A program made the position numbers and the translations under genes. From Lachnospiraceae bacterium (GTDB taxonomy: Bacteria; Bacillota; Clostridia; Lachnospirales; Lachnospiraceae): a stretch of 64,000 nt of DNA. Each line of letters opens with the position of its first letter. Positions within the stretch are counted from its first letter, which is position 1. Below the pieces are notes generated by a model. That model was not told where the DNA came from, made no database searches, and worked only from the letters and a program-made list of their open reading frames with translations. The stretch lies in assembly GCA_014804645.1 (NCBI GenBank), contig JAAUZI010000027.1:19451-83450 (forward strand), given 5' to 3'. Below are positions 26,172-34,912 of this stretch, in pieces.

Positions 26172-26633
26172 GTGAGGATGACGGAAAATGGAATGTATAT
26201 AGGTATTGCGGTTCTGGTGCCTACATTGCTTGTTCTGATCGTATTGCTGATACTGCGGGCGGCAAAGCGCAGACGTCCCCGCGATATGGACTTGATGGAG
26301 GGGCACGAGTTTGAGTACTACTGTGCCGATCTGCTGCGCCGGGCAGGATTTCTGGAAGTGGAAGTCACCCGGGGCAGCGGGGATTACGGCGTGGATATTC
26401 TGGCGGAGCGTGACGGCGTAACTTATGCCGTTCAGTGCAAGCGCTATGACGGTCCGGTGGGTGTAAAAGCGGTGCAGGAGGCCTATGCCGGAAGGGATTA
26501 TTACGACCGCATGGTGGGAGCGGTGATGACCAATCAGTATTTTACCCGTCCCGCGGTGGAGGTGGCCCGAAAACTGAAAATCCTGCTGTGGGACCGGGGG
26601 TATCTGGAAAGTATGCTGGATGACATCGAGTAA
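26172..26633 (+). CDS. Membrane-anchored Mrr-type restriction endonuclease domain protein
   Basis: About 153 residues. One membrane helix (IGIAVLVPTLLVLIVLLIL) near the start is followed by a basic patch and an Mrr_cat domain: EFEYYCADLLRRAGF, GSGDYGVDILAERDG (catalytic Asp) and YAVQCKRYDG (QxK). These are the PD-(D/E)XK residues of type IV Mrr-like nucleases. GGAGG five bases before GTG 26172 sets the start; ATG 26178 is possible. Such anchored Mrr proteins are widespread in Firmicutes; whether they cut DNA is unknown. Confidence 0.82.
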   Translation: MRMTENGMYIGIAVLVPTLLVLIVLLILRAAKRRRPRDMDLMEGHEFEYYCADLLRRAGFLEVEVTRGSGDYGVDILAERDGVTYAVQCKRYDGPVGVKAVQEAYAGRDYYDRMVGAVMTNQYFTRPAVEVARKLKILLWDRGYLESMLDDIE

Positions 26634-26636
26634 AAA

Positions 26637-28487
26637 TCAGGAATCCAGCGCCTCTGTCAGGCTTGTAAAATCCGAAGGCCCCATATTCAGGAAAAAGGTA
26701 TGAAAGCGCAGATCGGTATAGTCCGCTCCCCAAAGGGTGCGGGCTTTTTGCTGCAATTCCAGAATCTCCAAATAGCCCACATAATACTGGGGATAGTTGG
26801 CCGGCTCCTCCGCGATATAGGTGTAGATGGCCTGAGCGGCCTGCGGGTCGCTGATGCCAAAGTTGTTCAGCACAGCGGCAATCTGCTCACAGGAGGCCCC
26901 GTCGTAGTGAATCATCAGATCTATCAGGGAGTAGAGGCAGAGCAGCAGATTGCGGTTGATCTTTTCCGCCTGAATATACCAGACCGCATCCGGCTGTCCG
27001 CATTCCTCAAGCAGGTCGCAGGCGTAGTCGTAGGCGATAAATTCCGTGTACAACGCCCATCCCTCCTGATAGCCTCCGTAGCTTAACAGCTGGCGCACCG
27101 GATTGGTTTCCTGGGCTGTCAGATAGCGGCGGCTGTACACGGACTGGTACAGGTGGCCGGGATACCCCTCGTGGGCCAGGGTGGTGTACAGCTCCAGAGC
27201 GCCGGGCATATCCTGCTCGTTGACATAGATCACATTGGAGGAGGTGTCGTCCAGGGGCGGCGTCAGGTAAAAAGCGGGAGCGCTGTAGTCCGCCAGAGAG
27301 TCGGAGACGGCTTTGACCGTCACGCTGGGAGTTTTCTGACCATCCACCGTCAAGTCGGGAAAATCCTGCGCCATTCGCCGCTGCAGATCTTCCAGCATCT
27401 GCTCAGGCTGTGAGTAGGGAAAGGCGGACAGACACTGTTCCTGAGCGGAAGGCAGGATACAGGCAGGATGCTCCGCAATCAGCTGGCGCAGGGCATTGAG
27501 CTGGAGCAGCAGTTGTTCCTTCAACATATCGTAAAGCTCCTCCGTGGAACGGTAGCTGCCAGTTCGGGCGATCAACAGCTGGCTGTAATATTCCTGCCCC
27601 TCCGGGTAAGCGGCCAGTCCCTGGGGCAGCTCCCGGCCGGAACTGTTCTGCGCTGCAAGCTCTTCCAGCCCCCGGTCCAGGCGTTCATAGGCGGGGAGTA
27701 CCACAGAGGACAGCAGTTCCTCGTTGCGGCGGATTGCGGCGAGGGCGGTTTCCCGGCTGATTCCTCGGCGGACATAGAGCTCGCTTATTCTCTCCTGAAA
27801 GGTGGTCTGAAGGAAATGGTTGCCCTGTGCCAGGCTTTCCGCCGTCAAAATCTGCTGACACTGCTGTCGTACCTTTTCCAGCGACATCCGGCTCATGGGC
27901 AGTCCCGCCGCCGCTTTTTCCTGTTCATAGACCAACAGGCTGTCGTAGTAATCTCCGGTCTGAGACAGCAGTTCCAGGTAGTCATCCACATCCCTTGAGG
28001 TTCGGAAGGTGTATTCAGCCAGCAGAATGGGCAGCTGGCTCTGCATACCGGAGGCCGGGGACAGCGGTTCCTCATAGTAGGCGTGGGACTGCAGCTCCAG
28101 AGAATTTTCCAGGGAGAGAGCCAGCAGACGGCGGGTATAGGCGTCACTGTCGCTTAAGCTCCGGTCAGACAAAGACGCCCAGAAAGCCGCCTGTTTTTTC
28201 AAATCTTTCAGTTGCAGTTCTCTCACGCCGGAGACATAGCCGGGCAGCTGGGCCGTATAGTCAGTGATGCCGTAATCGCCCGGGCTCGCAATGGTATAGT
28301 GCATGTTCAAGGTATTATGTACCATCTCCTGTTGAAACAATTCCGCAGCTGCATGCTGAAATTTTTCCGCATCGCGGCGGGAACCAAACAGAAACAGTGT
28401 CAGAGCGGCAAAGAACAGCAGCAGTCCAACGCCTGCCAGAAGCTGCCGCCAGGTGAGCTTATGATACTTTTTCAAGGCAGACTCCAT
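26637..28487 (-). CDS. DUF885 family membrane-anchored metallopeptidase-like protein
   Basis: A 616-residue protein with one N-terminal membrane helix (LLAGVGLLLFFAALTLFLF) and a large helical extracellular domain. The DUF885 signature TTLAHEGYPGHLYQS, with the HExxxH-like zinc motif, is near residue 440, followed by the conserved GGYQEGWALYTEF. DUF885 proteins are proposed peptidases related to M3/M32-type folds; substrates are not known. Length is typical. It converges on the Mrr gene with 3 bp between stops and is divergent from the pentose operon. Confidence 0.87.
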   Translation of the reverse strand: MESALKKYHKLTWRQLLAGVGLLLFFAALTLFLFGSRRDAEKFQHAAAELFQQEMVHNTLNMHYTIASPGDYGITDYTAQLPGYVSGVRELQLKDLKKQAAFWASLSDRSLSDSDAYTRRLLALSLENSLELQSHAYYEEPLSPASGMQSQLPILLAEYTFRTSRDVDDYLELLSQTGDYYDSLLVYEQEKAAAGLPMSRMSLEKVRQQCQQILTAESLAQGNHFLQTTFQERISELYVRRGISRETALAAIRRNEELLSSVVLPAYERLDRGLEELAAQNSSGRELPQGLAAYPEGQEYYSQLLIARTGSYRSTEELYDMLKEQLLLQLNALRQLIAEHPACILPSAQEQCLSAFPYSQPEQMLEDLQRRMAQDFPDLTVDGQKTPSVTVKAVSDSLADYSAPAFYLTPPLDDTSSNVIYVNEQDMPGALELYTTLAHEGYPGHLYQSVYSRRYLTAQETNPVRQLLSYGGYQEGWALYTEFIAYDYACDLLEECGQPDAVWYIQAEKINRNLLLCLYSLIDLMIHYDGASCEQIAAVLNNFGISDPQAAQAIYTYIAEEPANYPQYYVGYLEILELQQKARTLWGADYTDLRFHTFFLNMGPSDFTSLTEALDS

Positions 28488-28587
28488 GTAACGGATATTA
28501 GTGCATTATATGCGGCAAGAATTGTCCATCATGCGGTGCAGTCTTCCTTGGCGAGGACTGAAATATTTAAAATTTAAGTAAACCATA

Positions 28588-28617
28588 TTGACCAAAGCAT
28601 GGAAAAGGCTCTATACT
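28588..28617 (+). promoter_or_regulatory. Promoter of the pentose operon
   Basis: TTGACC (28588-28593), 18-bp spacer, TATACT (28612-28617). It lies just before the inverted-repeat leader and about 160 bp before the kinase start. Confidence 0.65.
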
Positions 28618-28646
28618 TAAAATATAACTGGCGAAACTAAAAAACA

Positions 28647-28760
28647 GCATATCCCCGGAAAGCGCACTTAACAACATATGTACATTCAAGTGGACATATG
28701 TTGTTAACCGGTCCTGTGCGGTGATAGGGGATATGCGGAATAGAGGTTCCAAGGAACCTC
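28647..28760 (+). promoter_or_regulatory. Nested inverted-repeat leader of the pentose operon
   Basis: Three nested pairs flank one centre: GCATATCCCC 28647-28656 with 28727-28736, CGCAC 28663-28667 with GTGCG 28716-28720, and a perfect 14-bp arm 28668-28681 with 28694-28707 (TTAACAACATATGT and its complement), loop 12. A separate palindrome GAGGTTCC-AA-GGAACCTC (28743-28760) ends seven bases before the AGGAGGG ribosome site. As RNA it would fold into a long interrupted hairpin plus a second hairpin beside the start site. As DNA the 14-bp arms could be an operator. There is no T tract, so it is not a plain terminator. Confidence 0.7.
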
Positions 28761-28778
28761 TTAATTAGGAGGGAAAAC

Positions 28779-30368
28779 ATGAGCAAGGAAACGATTTTGG
28801 CAGGAAAGACAGTGCTGGGCATTGAGTTCGGCTCCACCCGTATCAAGGCGGTGCTGGTGGACGAGACCCATCAGCCGGTGGCTATGGGCACCTACGATTG
28901 GGAGAACCGTCTGGAGAACAATATCTGGACTTACAGCCTGGACGATATCTGGAAGGGACTGCAGGGGTGCTACAGGAGCTTGAAGGAGGATGTGCAGAGC
29001 AAATACGGCGTGGCGCTGACCAGACTGGGAGCCTTGGGCTTTTCCGGTATGATGCACGGCTATATGCCCTTTGACGCCGAGGGCGAGCTGCTGGTACCTT
29101 TCCGCACCTGGAGAAACACTATGACTGCCGAGGCATGCGGCAAGCTGACTCCGGTGTTCAACTTCAATATCCCCCAGAGATGGAGCATTGCGCACTTGTA
29201 TCAGGCTATTTTAAGCGGCGAGGAGCATGTGAAAAATGTAACCTTCTTCACCACGCTGGCAGGCTATATCCACTGGAAACTGTCCGGCGAAAAGGTGTTG
29301 GGCGTGGGCGAAGCCTCCGGCATGTTCCCTATCGATTCAGAGATATGCGACTATGACCAGAAGATGCTGGCACAGTTTGATGAACTGGTGGCAGATCGTG
29401 GTTTTGGCTGGAAATTGAAGGATATCCTGCCCAAGGTTCTGCCCGCAGGCGCAGCTGCCGGCAGCCTGACGGCAGAGGGCGCCAAACTGTTAGACCCCAC
29501 AGGCGAGCTGGAGGCAGGGGTGCCCATGTGTCCTCCCGAGGGAGACGCCGGGACGGGCATGGTGGCTACCAACAGCGTCAAGGTTCGCACCGGTAATATC
29601 TCCGCAGGAACCTCCATTTTCTCCATGGTGGTGACGGAGCATGCCCTGAGCAAGGTGCATGAGGAGATCGACATGGTGACCACGCCGGATGGCTATCCCG
29701 TGGCTATGGTGCACTGCAACAACTGCACTTCCGATTTGAATGCATGGGTCAATCTGTTTGAGGAATTCGCGGGCAAGTTCGGAATGAAACCGGACAAAAA
29801 CGAGCTGTATGGCACACTGTACCGGGAGGCGCTGACGGCGGACCCTGACTGCGGCGGCCTCATGGCCTACAACTATTTCTCCGGCGAGCCGGTGACAGGG
29901 CTGAACGCGGGACGGCCTATGTTTGTCCGCACGCCTGACGCTCGTTTCAGTCTGGCGAATTTTATGCGGAGCCACTTATACAGCGCTATGGCGGCACTGA
30001 AAATCGGCAATGATATCCTGCTCAAAGAGGAGCAGGTGAAAGTAGATTCCCTGATGGGACACGGCGGCCTGTTCAAGACCCCTGTGGTGGGACAGCAGCT
30101 GATGGCAGCAGCCATGAATGCGCCCGTGACTGTGATGGACACCGCCAGCGAGGGCGGCGCCTGGGGTATGGCGGTGCTGGCATGTTTCATGGCGGAGAAA
30201 GCATCTGATGAGACATTGCCAGATTACCTGTCCGACAAGATTTTTGCAGGCCAGAGCGGAACCACCATTGCTCCCAAGGCGGAGGACGTGGCCGGGTTCG
30301 ATGCGTTTATTGAAAAGTACAAGGCGACCCTGCCTGCGGAGAAGGCGGCTGTAGAGGGGTTGAATTAG
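28779..30368 (+). CDS. FGGY-family pentulose/pentose kinase
   Basis: A 529-residue carbohydrate kinase. The N-terminal ATPase fold begins [20 protein letters not shown] (phosphate-1 loop) and has GFSGMMHGY, a substrate-contact region. The C-terminal FGGY_C part has [16 protein letters not shown] and [20 protein letters not shown]. It transfers phosphate from ATP to a sugar in the cytoplasm. Because the next genes are AraD-like epimerase and transketolase, L-ribulose or a similar ketopentose is the likely substrate, but family text alone does not settle between ribulokinase and xylulokinase. AGGAGGG sits before the ATG, and 13 bp separates it from araD. Confidence 0.85.
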   Translation: MSKETILAGKTVLGIEFGSTRIKAVLVDETHQPVAMGTYDWENRLENNIWTYSLDDIWKGLQGCYRSLKEDVQSKYGVALTRLGALGFSGMMHGYMPFDAEGELLVPFRTWRNTMTAEACGKLTPVFNFNIPQRWSIAHLYQAILSGEEHVKNVTFFTTLAGYIHWKLSGEKVLGVGEASGMFPIDSEICDYDQKMLAQFDELVADRGFGWKLKDILPKVLPAGAAAGSLTAEGAKLLDPTGELEAGVPMCPPEGDAGTGMVATNSVKVRTGNISAGTSIFSMVVTEHALSKVHEEIDMVTTPDGYPVAMVHCNNCTSDLNAWVNLFEEFAGKFGMKPDKNELYGTLYREALTADPDCGGLMAYNYFSGEPVTGLNAGRPMFVRTPDARFSLANFMRSHLYSAMAALKIGNDILLKEEQVKVDSLMGHGGLFKTPVVGQQLMAAAMNAPVTVMDTASEGGAWGMAVLACFMAEKASDETLPDYLSDKIFAGQSGTTIAPKAEDVAGFDAFIEKYKATLPAEKAAVEGLN

Positions 30369-30381
30369 AGGAGGATTATCT

Positions 30382-31083
30382 ATGTTAGAAGAATTAAAGC
30401 AAAAAGTATATGAGGCGAATATGGATTTGCCCCGCTATGGCCTGGTGACTTTTACCTGGGGCAATGTCAGTGCCATCGACAGGGAGAGCGGTCTGTTCGT
30501 CATCAAGCCCAGCGGCGTGGAGTATGATAAGTTAAAGCCTGAGGACATGGTGGTCATGGACTTAAACGGCAACAAGGTGGAGGGCAGATACAACCCCTCC
30601 TCGGACACTGCCACCCACCTGGAACTGTACAAGGCGTTTCCGGAGATCGGCGGCGTAGTACATACCCATTCTTCTTATGCCACCAGCTGGGCACAGGCGG
30701 GGAGAGACATTCCCTGCTACGGAACCACCCACGCCGACTATATTTACGGCGCAGTGCCCTGTGTCAGATGCCTGACCAAGGAGGAGATCGAGGATGCCTA
30801 TGAGGAGAACACAGGGCATTTGATCGTCGAGGAGTTCAAGCGTTTGAACAAAGATCCCATGGCCGTGCCCGCCGTGCTGTGCAAGAACCACGGCCCCTTT
30901 GCCTGGGGTAAGGACGCCAAGGATGCCGTACACAATGCGGTGGTGCTGGAGGAGGTGGCCAAGATGGCTTACCGCGCGGAAACCATCAATCCCAGAATAC
31001 AGCCCGCTCCCCAGGAACTGCAGGATAAGCACTACTACCGCAAGCACGGCGCCAACGCTTACTACGGGCAGAAGGAAAACTGA
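30382..31083 (+). CDS. araD: L-ribulose-5-phosphate 4-epimerase
   Basis: A 233-residue class II aldolase/epimerase. It carries [20 protein letters not shown] (phosphate and substrate loop), zinc ligands in [14 protein letters not shown] (His94, His96) and [10 protein letters not shown] (His170), and Tyr-rich end [15 protein letters not shown] typical of AraD. It converts L-ribulose 5-phosphate to D-xylulose 5-phosphate, linking the kinase upstream to the transketolase downstream. Length equals E. coli AraD (231). AGGAGG is upstream. Confidence 0.93.
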   Translation: MLEELKQKVYEANMDLPRYGLVTFTWGNVSAIDRESGLFVIKPSGVEYDKLKPEDMVVMDLNGNKVEGRYNPSSDTATHLELYKAFPEIGGVVHTHSSYATSWAQAGRDIPCYGTTHADYIYGAVPCVRCLTKEEIEDAYEENTGHLIVEEFKRLNKDPMAVPAVLCKNHGPFAWGKDAKDAVHNAVVLEEVAKMAYRAETINPRIQPAPQELQDKHYYRKHGANAYYGQKEN

Positions 31084-31202
31084 GGTGTGCCCGAACACAT
31101 TCTATAATTTTTGATGCTTTGTCTGGACGGGAAACGGATTTTATGCTAGTATAAGAAATAGAAAAAGAATGTGCCGCCAGGGGGTGGCAGAAGGAGGAAA
31201 CA

Positions 31203-32045
31203 ATGAACAATTTAGAGCTGAAAAAGCATGCTAATGACGTTCGCAAGGGCATTGTCACAGCGGTACACAGTGCGAAAGCGGGACATCCCGGCGGATCGCT
31301 GTCGGCGGCAGACATGTTTACGTTCCTGTATTTTGAGGAGATGAATATCGACCCGAAGAATCCCAAGAAGGAGGATCGGGATCGTTTCGTATTGTCCAAG
31401 GGCCACACGGCTCCCGGCCTGTACTCTGCTCTGGCCAACAGAGGGTATTTCCCGGTGGAGGACCTGACAACCCTGAGAAAGCTGGGTTCCTATCTGCAGG
31501 GTCATCCCTGTGTACATATCCCCGGCGTGGATATGTCTTCCGGCTCCCTGGGACAGGGCATTTCCGCAGCTGTAGGCATGGCGCTGGGCGGTAAGCTGGA
31601 CAACAAGGATTTCCGTGTGTATACCGTGCTGGGCGACGGCGAGCTGGAGGAAGGCCAGGTGTGGGAGGCATCCATGTTTGCCGGACATCGCAAGCTGGAC
31701 AACCTGTGCGTGATCGTGGACAACAACAATCTGCAGATCGACGGGCCTATAGACCAGGTCTGCTCCCCTTATCCCATTGACAAAAAGTTTGAGGCGTTCA
31801 ACTTCCATGTAATCAATATCGACGCCCATGATTTTGACCAGATCAGAGCCGCCTTCAAGGAGGCTAAGGAGACCAAGGGCATGCCCACCTGTATCGTAAT
31901 GCACAGCTTAAAGGGCAAGGGCGTATCCTTCATGGAGAACAGTGTGGACTGGCACGGCAAGGCTCCCAACGATGAGGAGTATGCGGTGGCTATGGCCGAT
32001 CTGGACAAGATCGCGGCAGAATTAGAGAAGGAGGGTCAGGCGTAA
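31203..32045 (+). CDS. tktA: Transketolase, N-terminal subunit
   Basis: A 280-residue thiamine-diphosphate-binding half of a split transketolase. It shows HSAKAGHPGGSLSAADMF, RFVLSKGHTAPGLYSAL, GSLGQGISAAVGMALGGK and the ThDP/Mg motif GDGELEEGQVWEA with later DNNNLQ. With the next gene it forms the enzyme that moves two-carbon units between pentose phosphates. AGAAGGAGG precedes the ATG. Its stop shares one base with the next start (TAATG), so the two halves are made together. Confidence 0.95.
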   Translation: MNNLELKKHANDVRKGIVTAVHSAKAGHPGGSLSAADMFTFLYFEEMNIDPKNPKKEDRDRFVLSKGHTAPGLYSALANRGYFPVEDLTTLRKLGSYLQGHPCVHIPGVDMSSGSLGQGISAAVGMALGGKLDNKDFRVYTVLGDGELEEGQVWEASMFAGHRKLDNLCVIVDNNNLQIDGPIDQVCSPYPIDKKFEAFNFHVINIDAHDFDQIRAAFKEAKETKGMPTCIVMHSLKGKGVSFMENSVDWHGKAPNDEEYAVAMADLDKIAAELEKEGQA

Positions 32046-32986
32046 TGGCAGACACAATCAAGAAAATCGCAACTCGTGAAAGCTATGGCAATGCGCTTAA
32101 GGAGCTGGCCGAGGAGTTCCCCCAGCTGGTAGTTCTGGATGCCGACCTGGCAGCCGCTACCAAGACAGGCATTTTCAAGAAGGCTTATCCCGACAGACAT
32201 ATCGACTGCGGTATCGCAGAGTGTAATATGGTGGGCATTGCGGCAGGACTGGCGACTGTGGGCAAGATTCCCTTTGTCAGCTCTTTCGCCATGTTTGCGG
32301 CGGGACGCGCCTACGAGCAGGTGCGCAACTCCGTGGGATATCCCCACCTGAATGTAAAGATCGGCGCAACCCACGCAGGTATCACCGTGGGCGAGGACGG
32401 CGCAACCCACCAGTGTAATGAGGATCTGGCGCTGATGCGGGCCATCCCCGGCATGGTGGTAATGTGCCCCTCCGACGATGTGGAGGCCAAGGCGGCGGTT
32501 CGCGCGGCACTGGAGTATGAAGGACCCGTGTATATCCGTTTCGGACGCGCGGCAGTGCCTGTGATCAACGACAGACCGGATTACAAGTTTGAGATCGGCA
32601 AGGGCACGGTGGTGAGAGAGGGCAGCGACGTAACCATTGTCGCCACCGGTATCTGTGTGGATTCTGCTCTGGGCGCAGCGGAGAAACTGGCTGCAGAGGG
32701 TATCAGCGCAGAAGTGGTGAATATCTGCACCATCAAGCCTCTGGATGAGGAGGTCATTATAAACAGTGCAAAGAAGACCGGCAAGGTAGTGACCGTGGAA
32801 GAGCACACCGTCATCGGTGGCCTGGGCAGCGCAGTGTGCGATTGCCTGAGCGCAAATCTGCCCACACCTGTTAAGAAACTGGGTATGCAGGACGTGTTCG
32901 GTGAGTCCGGCTCCGCATCGGCGCTGGTGGCCAAGTACGGCCTGGACGCAGAGGGCGTGTACAAGTCTGTGAAGGAATTTCTGTAA
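32045..32986 (+). CDS. tktB: Transketolase, C-terminal subunit
   Basis: A 313-residue pyrimidine-binding plus C-terminal domain half. Landmarks are LDADLAAATKTGIFKKAYPD, HIDCGIAECNMVGIAAGLA (the conserved Glu that activates ThDP), SFAMFAAGRAYEQVRNSV, GATHAGITVGEDGATHQ and a C-terminal transketolase_C domain from about residue 190. Partner of the preceding gene. A terminator follows at 33004. Confidence 0.95.
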   Translation: MADTIKKIATRESYGNALKELAEEFPQLVVLDADLAAATKTGIFKKAYPDRHIDCGIAECNMVGIAAGLATVGKIPFVSSFAMFAAGRAYEQVRNSVGYPHLNVKIGATHAGITVGEDGATHQCNEDLALMRAIPGMVVMCPSDDVEAKAAVRAALEYEGPVYIRFGRAAVPVINDRPDYKFEIGKGTVVREGSDVTIVATGICVDSALGAAEKLAAEGISAEVVNICTIKPLDEEVIINSAKKTGKVVTVEEHTVIGGLGSAVCDCLSANLPTPVKKLGMQDVFGESGSASALVAKYGLDAEGVYKSVKEFL

Positions 32987-33003
32987 GAAAAATGTGTAAA
33001 ATG

Positions 33004-33059
33004 AGAGCTGTCGCAAAAGCAGAGAAATTATCGGCCGGAGCGACAGCTCTGTTTGTTTT
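33004..33059 (+). terminator. Terminator of the pentose operon
   Basis: An 11-bp perfect stem (33004-33014 with 33040-33050) with a 25-nt loop and a GTTTGTTTT tail. Confidence 0.8.
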
Positions 33060-33200
33060 AAAATGACTGCACTATAGGAGGATGCCGTCGGTGCAGTTCA
33101 TAAATTCTTAAGAAAATTTAAGAAAATATAGAGGATTATGATGCAATTCCATGCTATACTGAACCCATAAACGACAGAGAAAGAGGGCAGGGAACAGAGC

Positions 33201-34139
33201 ATGGGGGTAGTGTACGACGAGGATGAGGAGTTGGACTTTTCATTCCTGAAGCAGAGCGTCCGCCAGCAGCCGAGAGGAGCGGCAGCAGGGCGGCGGATAG
33301 AATATAGAAACGGTCAGAACAGACAGGTTCGGACCTATCAGGGACAGACCGGCGCAAGGCGTCCCCAGACTATGCAAGAAAAACAGAGGCAGAGGAAGGC
33401 AGTGCTCCAGGCCAGGAGAAAGCGCCGTCTGCGCCGCCAGAAACAGTTGCTGGCAGTATTGTTGTGTGTATTGCTGGGGGGAACCGTGCTTGCCGTATAT
33501 AGTCTGAAAAAGGCGGGCACAGAATCGGAGACAGGCGGGCAGACAGTACCGCAGATGCAGGCGGAGAGGAATCCGATAACCATGCAGGGAGAATTGGGAG
33601 TTATCCAGGGCATTCCCGAAAGCCAGTACAATCAACACCCGGAATGGACGGAGGATTTTCTGACCATCAGCGAGTATTCGCGTCCCGGAGAACCTCTCAA
33701 TGAGGTCAACAATATATTTGTACATTATACGGCTAATATCAGGACCAGTGCTGCTCAAAACCGCAGCTATTTTGAGAATCTGAAGGACAATCATGACGTT
33801 CCGGGAGCCAGTGCGCATTTTATCATTGGCATTGAGGGGGAGATTCTCCAGATCGTGCCCTTGGATGAGATTGCATATGCGGTACAGACCCGAAACGAGG
33901 ACTCCATATCCATCGAGTGCTGTTATAAATACGAGAACGGGCAGTTTACGCAGGAGACCTACGATAGTCTGATTAAGCTGCTGGCATGGCTGGTGGATAC
34001 CTATGAACTGGAGCCGGACGATATTCTGCGACACTATGACTGTGGAGGCAAGAAATGTCCGCTGTACTATGTGGAAAACGAGGACGCCTGGAGAATTCTC
34101 AAGAAGGATGTGGGGGCACGAATCTCTCCGACTCAGTGA
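33201..34139 (+). CDS. N-acetylmuramoyl-L-alanine amidase (Amidase_2), membrane-anchored
   Basis: A 312-residue protein. Residues 1-78 are basic and disordered and lie in the cytoplasm; a membrane helix (LLAVLLCVLLGGTVLAVY) follows at about 83-100. The outer domain is an Amidase_2/PGRP fold with zinc ligands in NNIFVHYTANIR, ILRHYDCGGKKCPLYY, plus GASAHFIIGIEGEILQIVPL and SISIECCY. It cuts the bond between MurNAc and the stem peptide in cell-wall turnover or sporulation. The catalytic Glu/Tyr positions look present. Confidence 0.88.
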   Translation: MGVVYDEDEELDFSFLKQSVRQQPRGAAAGRRIEYRNGQNRQVRTYQGQTGARRPQTMQEKQRQRKAVLQARRKRRLRRQKQLLAVLLCVLLGGTVLAVYSLKKAGTESETGGQTVPQMQAERNPITMQGELGVIQGIPESQYNQHPEWTEDFLTISEYSRPGEPLNEVNNIFVHYTANIRTSAAQNRSYFENLKDNHDVPGASAHFIIGIEGEILQIVPLDEIAYAVQTRNEDSISIECCYKYENGQFTQETYDSLIKLLAWLVDTYELEPDDILRHYDCGGKKCPLYYVENEDAWRILKKDVGARISPTQ

Positions 34140-34234
34140 GTTTTGCCCCAGAAAACAGTTGCGATATAGAGGGGAATTTGGTAAAATATTCAGTGAGCAT
34201 ACAGAGGACTTTTAAATAAAATGAGGACATGCCA

Positions 34235-34882
34235 ATGAATATTTTATCCCCCTCCATTTTGGCTGCGGACTGCTGGCAGCTGGGACAACAGATAGAGCAA
34301 GTACAGCGGGCAGGCGCTAGATACCTGCATATAGACGTGATGGACGGTATTTTTGTACCCTCCATCTCTTTTGGGATGCCGGTGATCACTTCCCTGCGGA
34401 AGCGGACTGACATCTTTTTTGATGTGCATATTATGATTCAGGAGCCGGAGCGGTACGCCGCCCAGTTTGTGTCCTGCGGCGCGGACATGGTTACCTTTCA
34501 CCTGGAGGCCACTGAACATGTGCAGGAGACTATTGACGCAATCCGGCAGGCCGGAGCCAAGGTGGGAATCAGCATCAAACCGGGCACTCCGGTTCAGGCA
34601 GCGTTTCCCTGGCTGGAGCAGGTGGACATGGTGCTGGTAATGACGGTGGAGCCTGGATTTGGCGGACAGAAATATATGGATTCCTGCACGGAGAAAATCC
34701 GGCAGGTGAGAGAGGCGATCACGGAGAGAGGGCTGTCGGTGGACGTGGAGATTGACGGCGGCGTGACTTTGGACAATATTTCCGTTCCTCTGGAGGCGGG
34801 GGCCAATGTGATCGTGGCGGGCTCGGCTGTGTTCAAAGGTGATGTCGAGGCAAATGTGAGTGCGCTGATGGCACAGATGTAA
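34235..34882 (+). CDS. rpe: Ribulose-phosphate 3-epimerase
   Basis: A 215-residue TIM barrel with the full Rpe set: LSPSILAADCWQLG, YLHIDVMDGIFVPSISFGMP, FFDVHIMIQEPERY, VLVMTVEPGFGGQKYM and DVEIDGGVTLDN. It interconverts D-ribulose and D-xylulose 5-phosphates. ATG 34235 is chosen over ATG 34229 for spacing from GAGGA. It is read with the GH2 gene (31 bp gap) and complements the pentose genes just upstream. The last turn (VIVAGSAVFKG) binds phosphate. Confidence 0.95.
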   Translation: MNILSPSILAADCWQLGQQIEQVQRAGARYLHIDVMDGIFVPSISFGMPVITSLRKRTDIFFDVHIMIQEPERYAAQFVSCGADMVTFHLEATEHVQETIDAIRQAGAKVGISIKPGTPVQAAFPWLEQVDMVLVMTVEPGFGGQKYMDSCTEKIRQVREAITERGLSVDVEIDGGVTLDNISVPLEAGANVIVAGSAVFKGDVEANVSALMAQM

Positions 34883-34912
34883 GAGCGGTGTTCGGTATGC
34901 CGTAAGGAGGTA

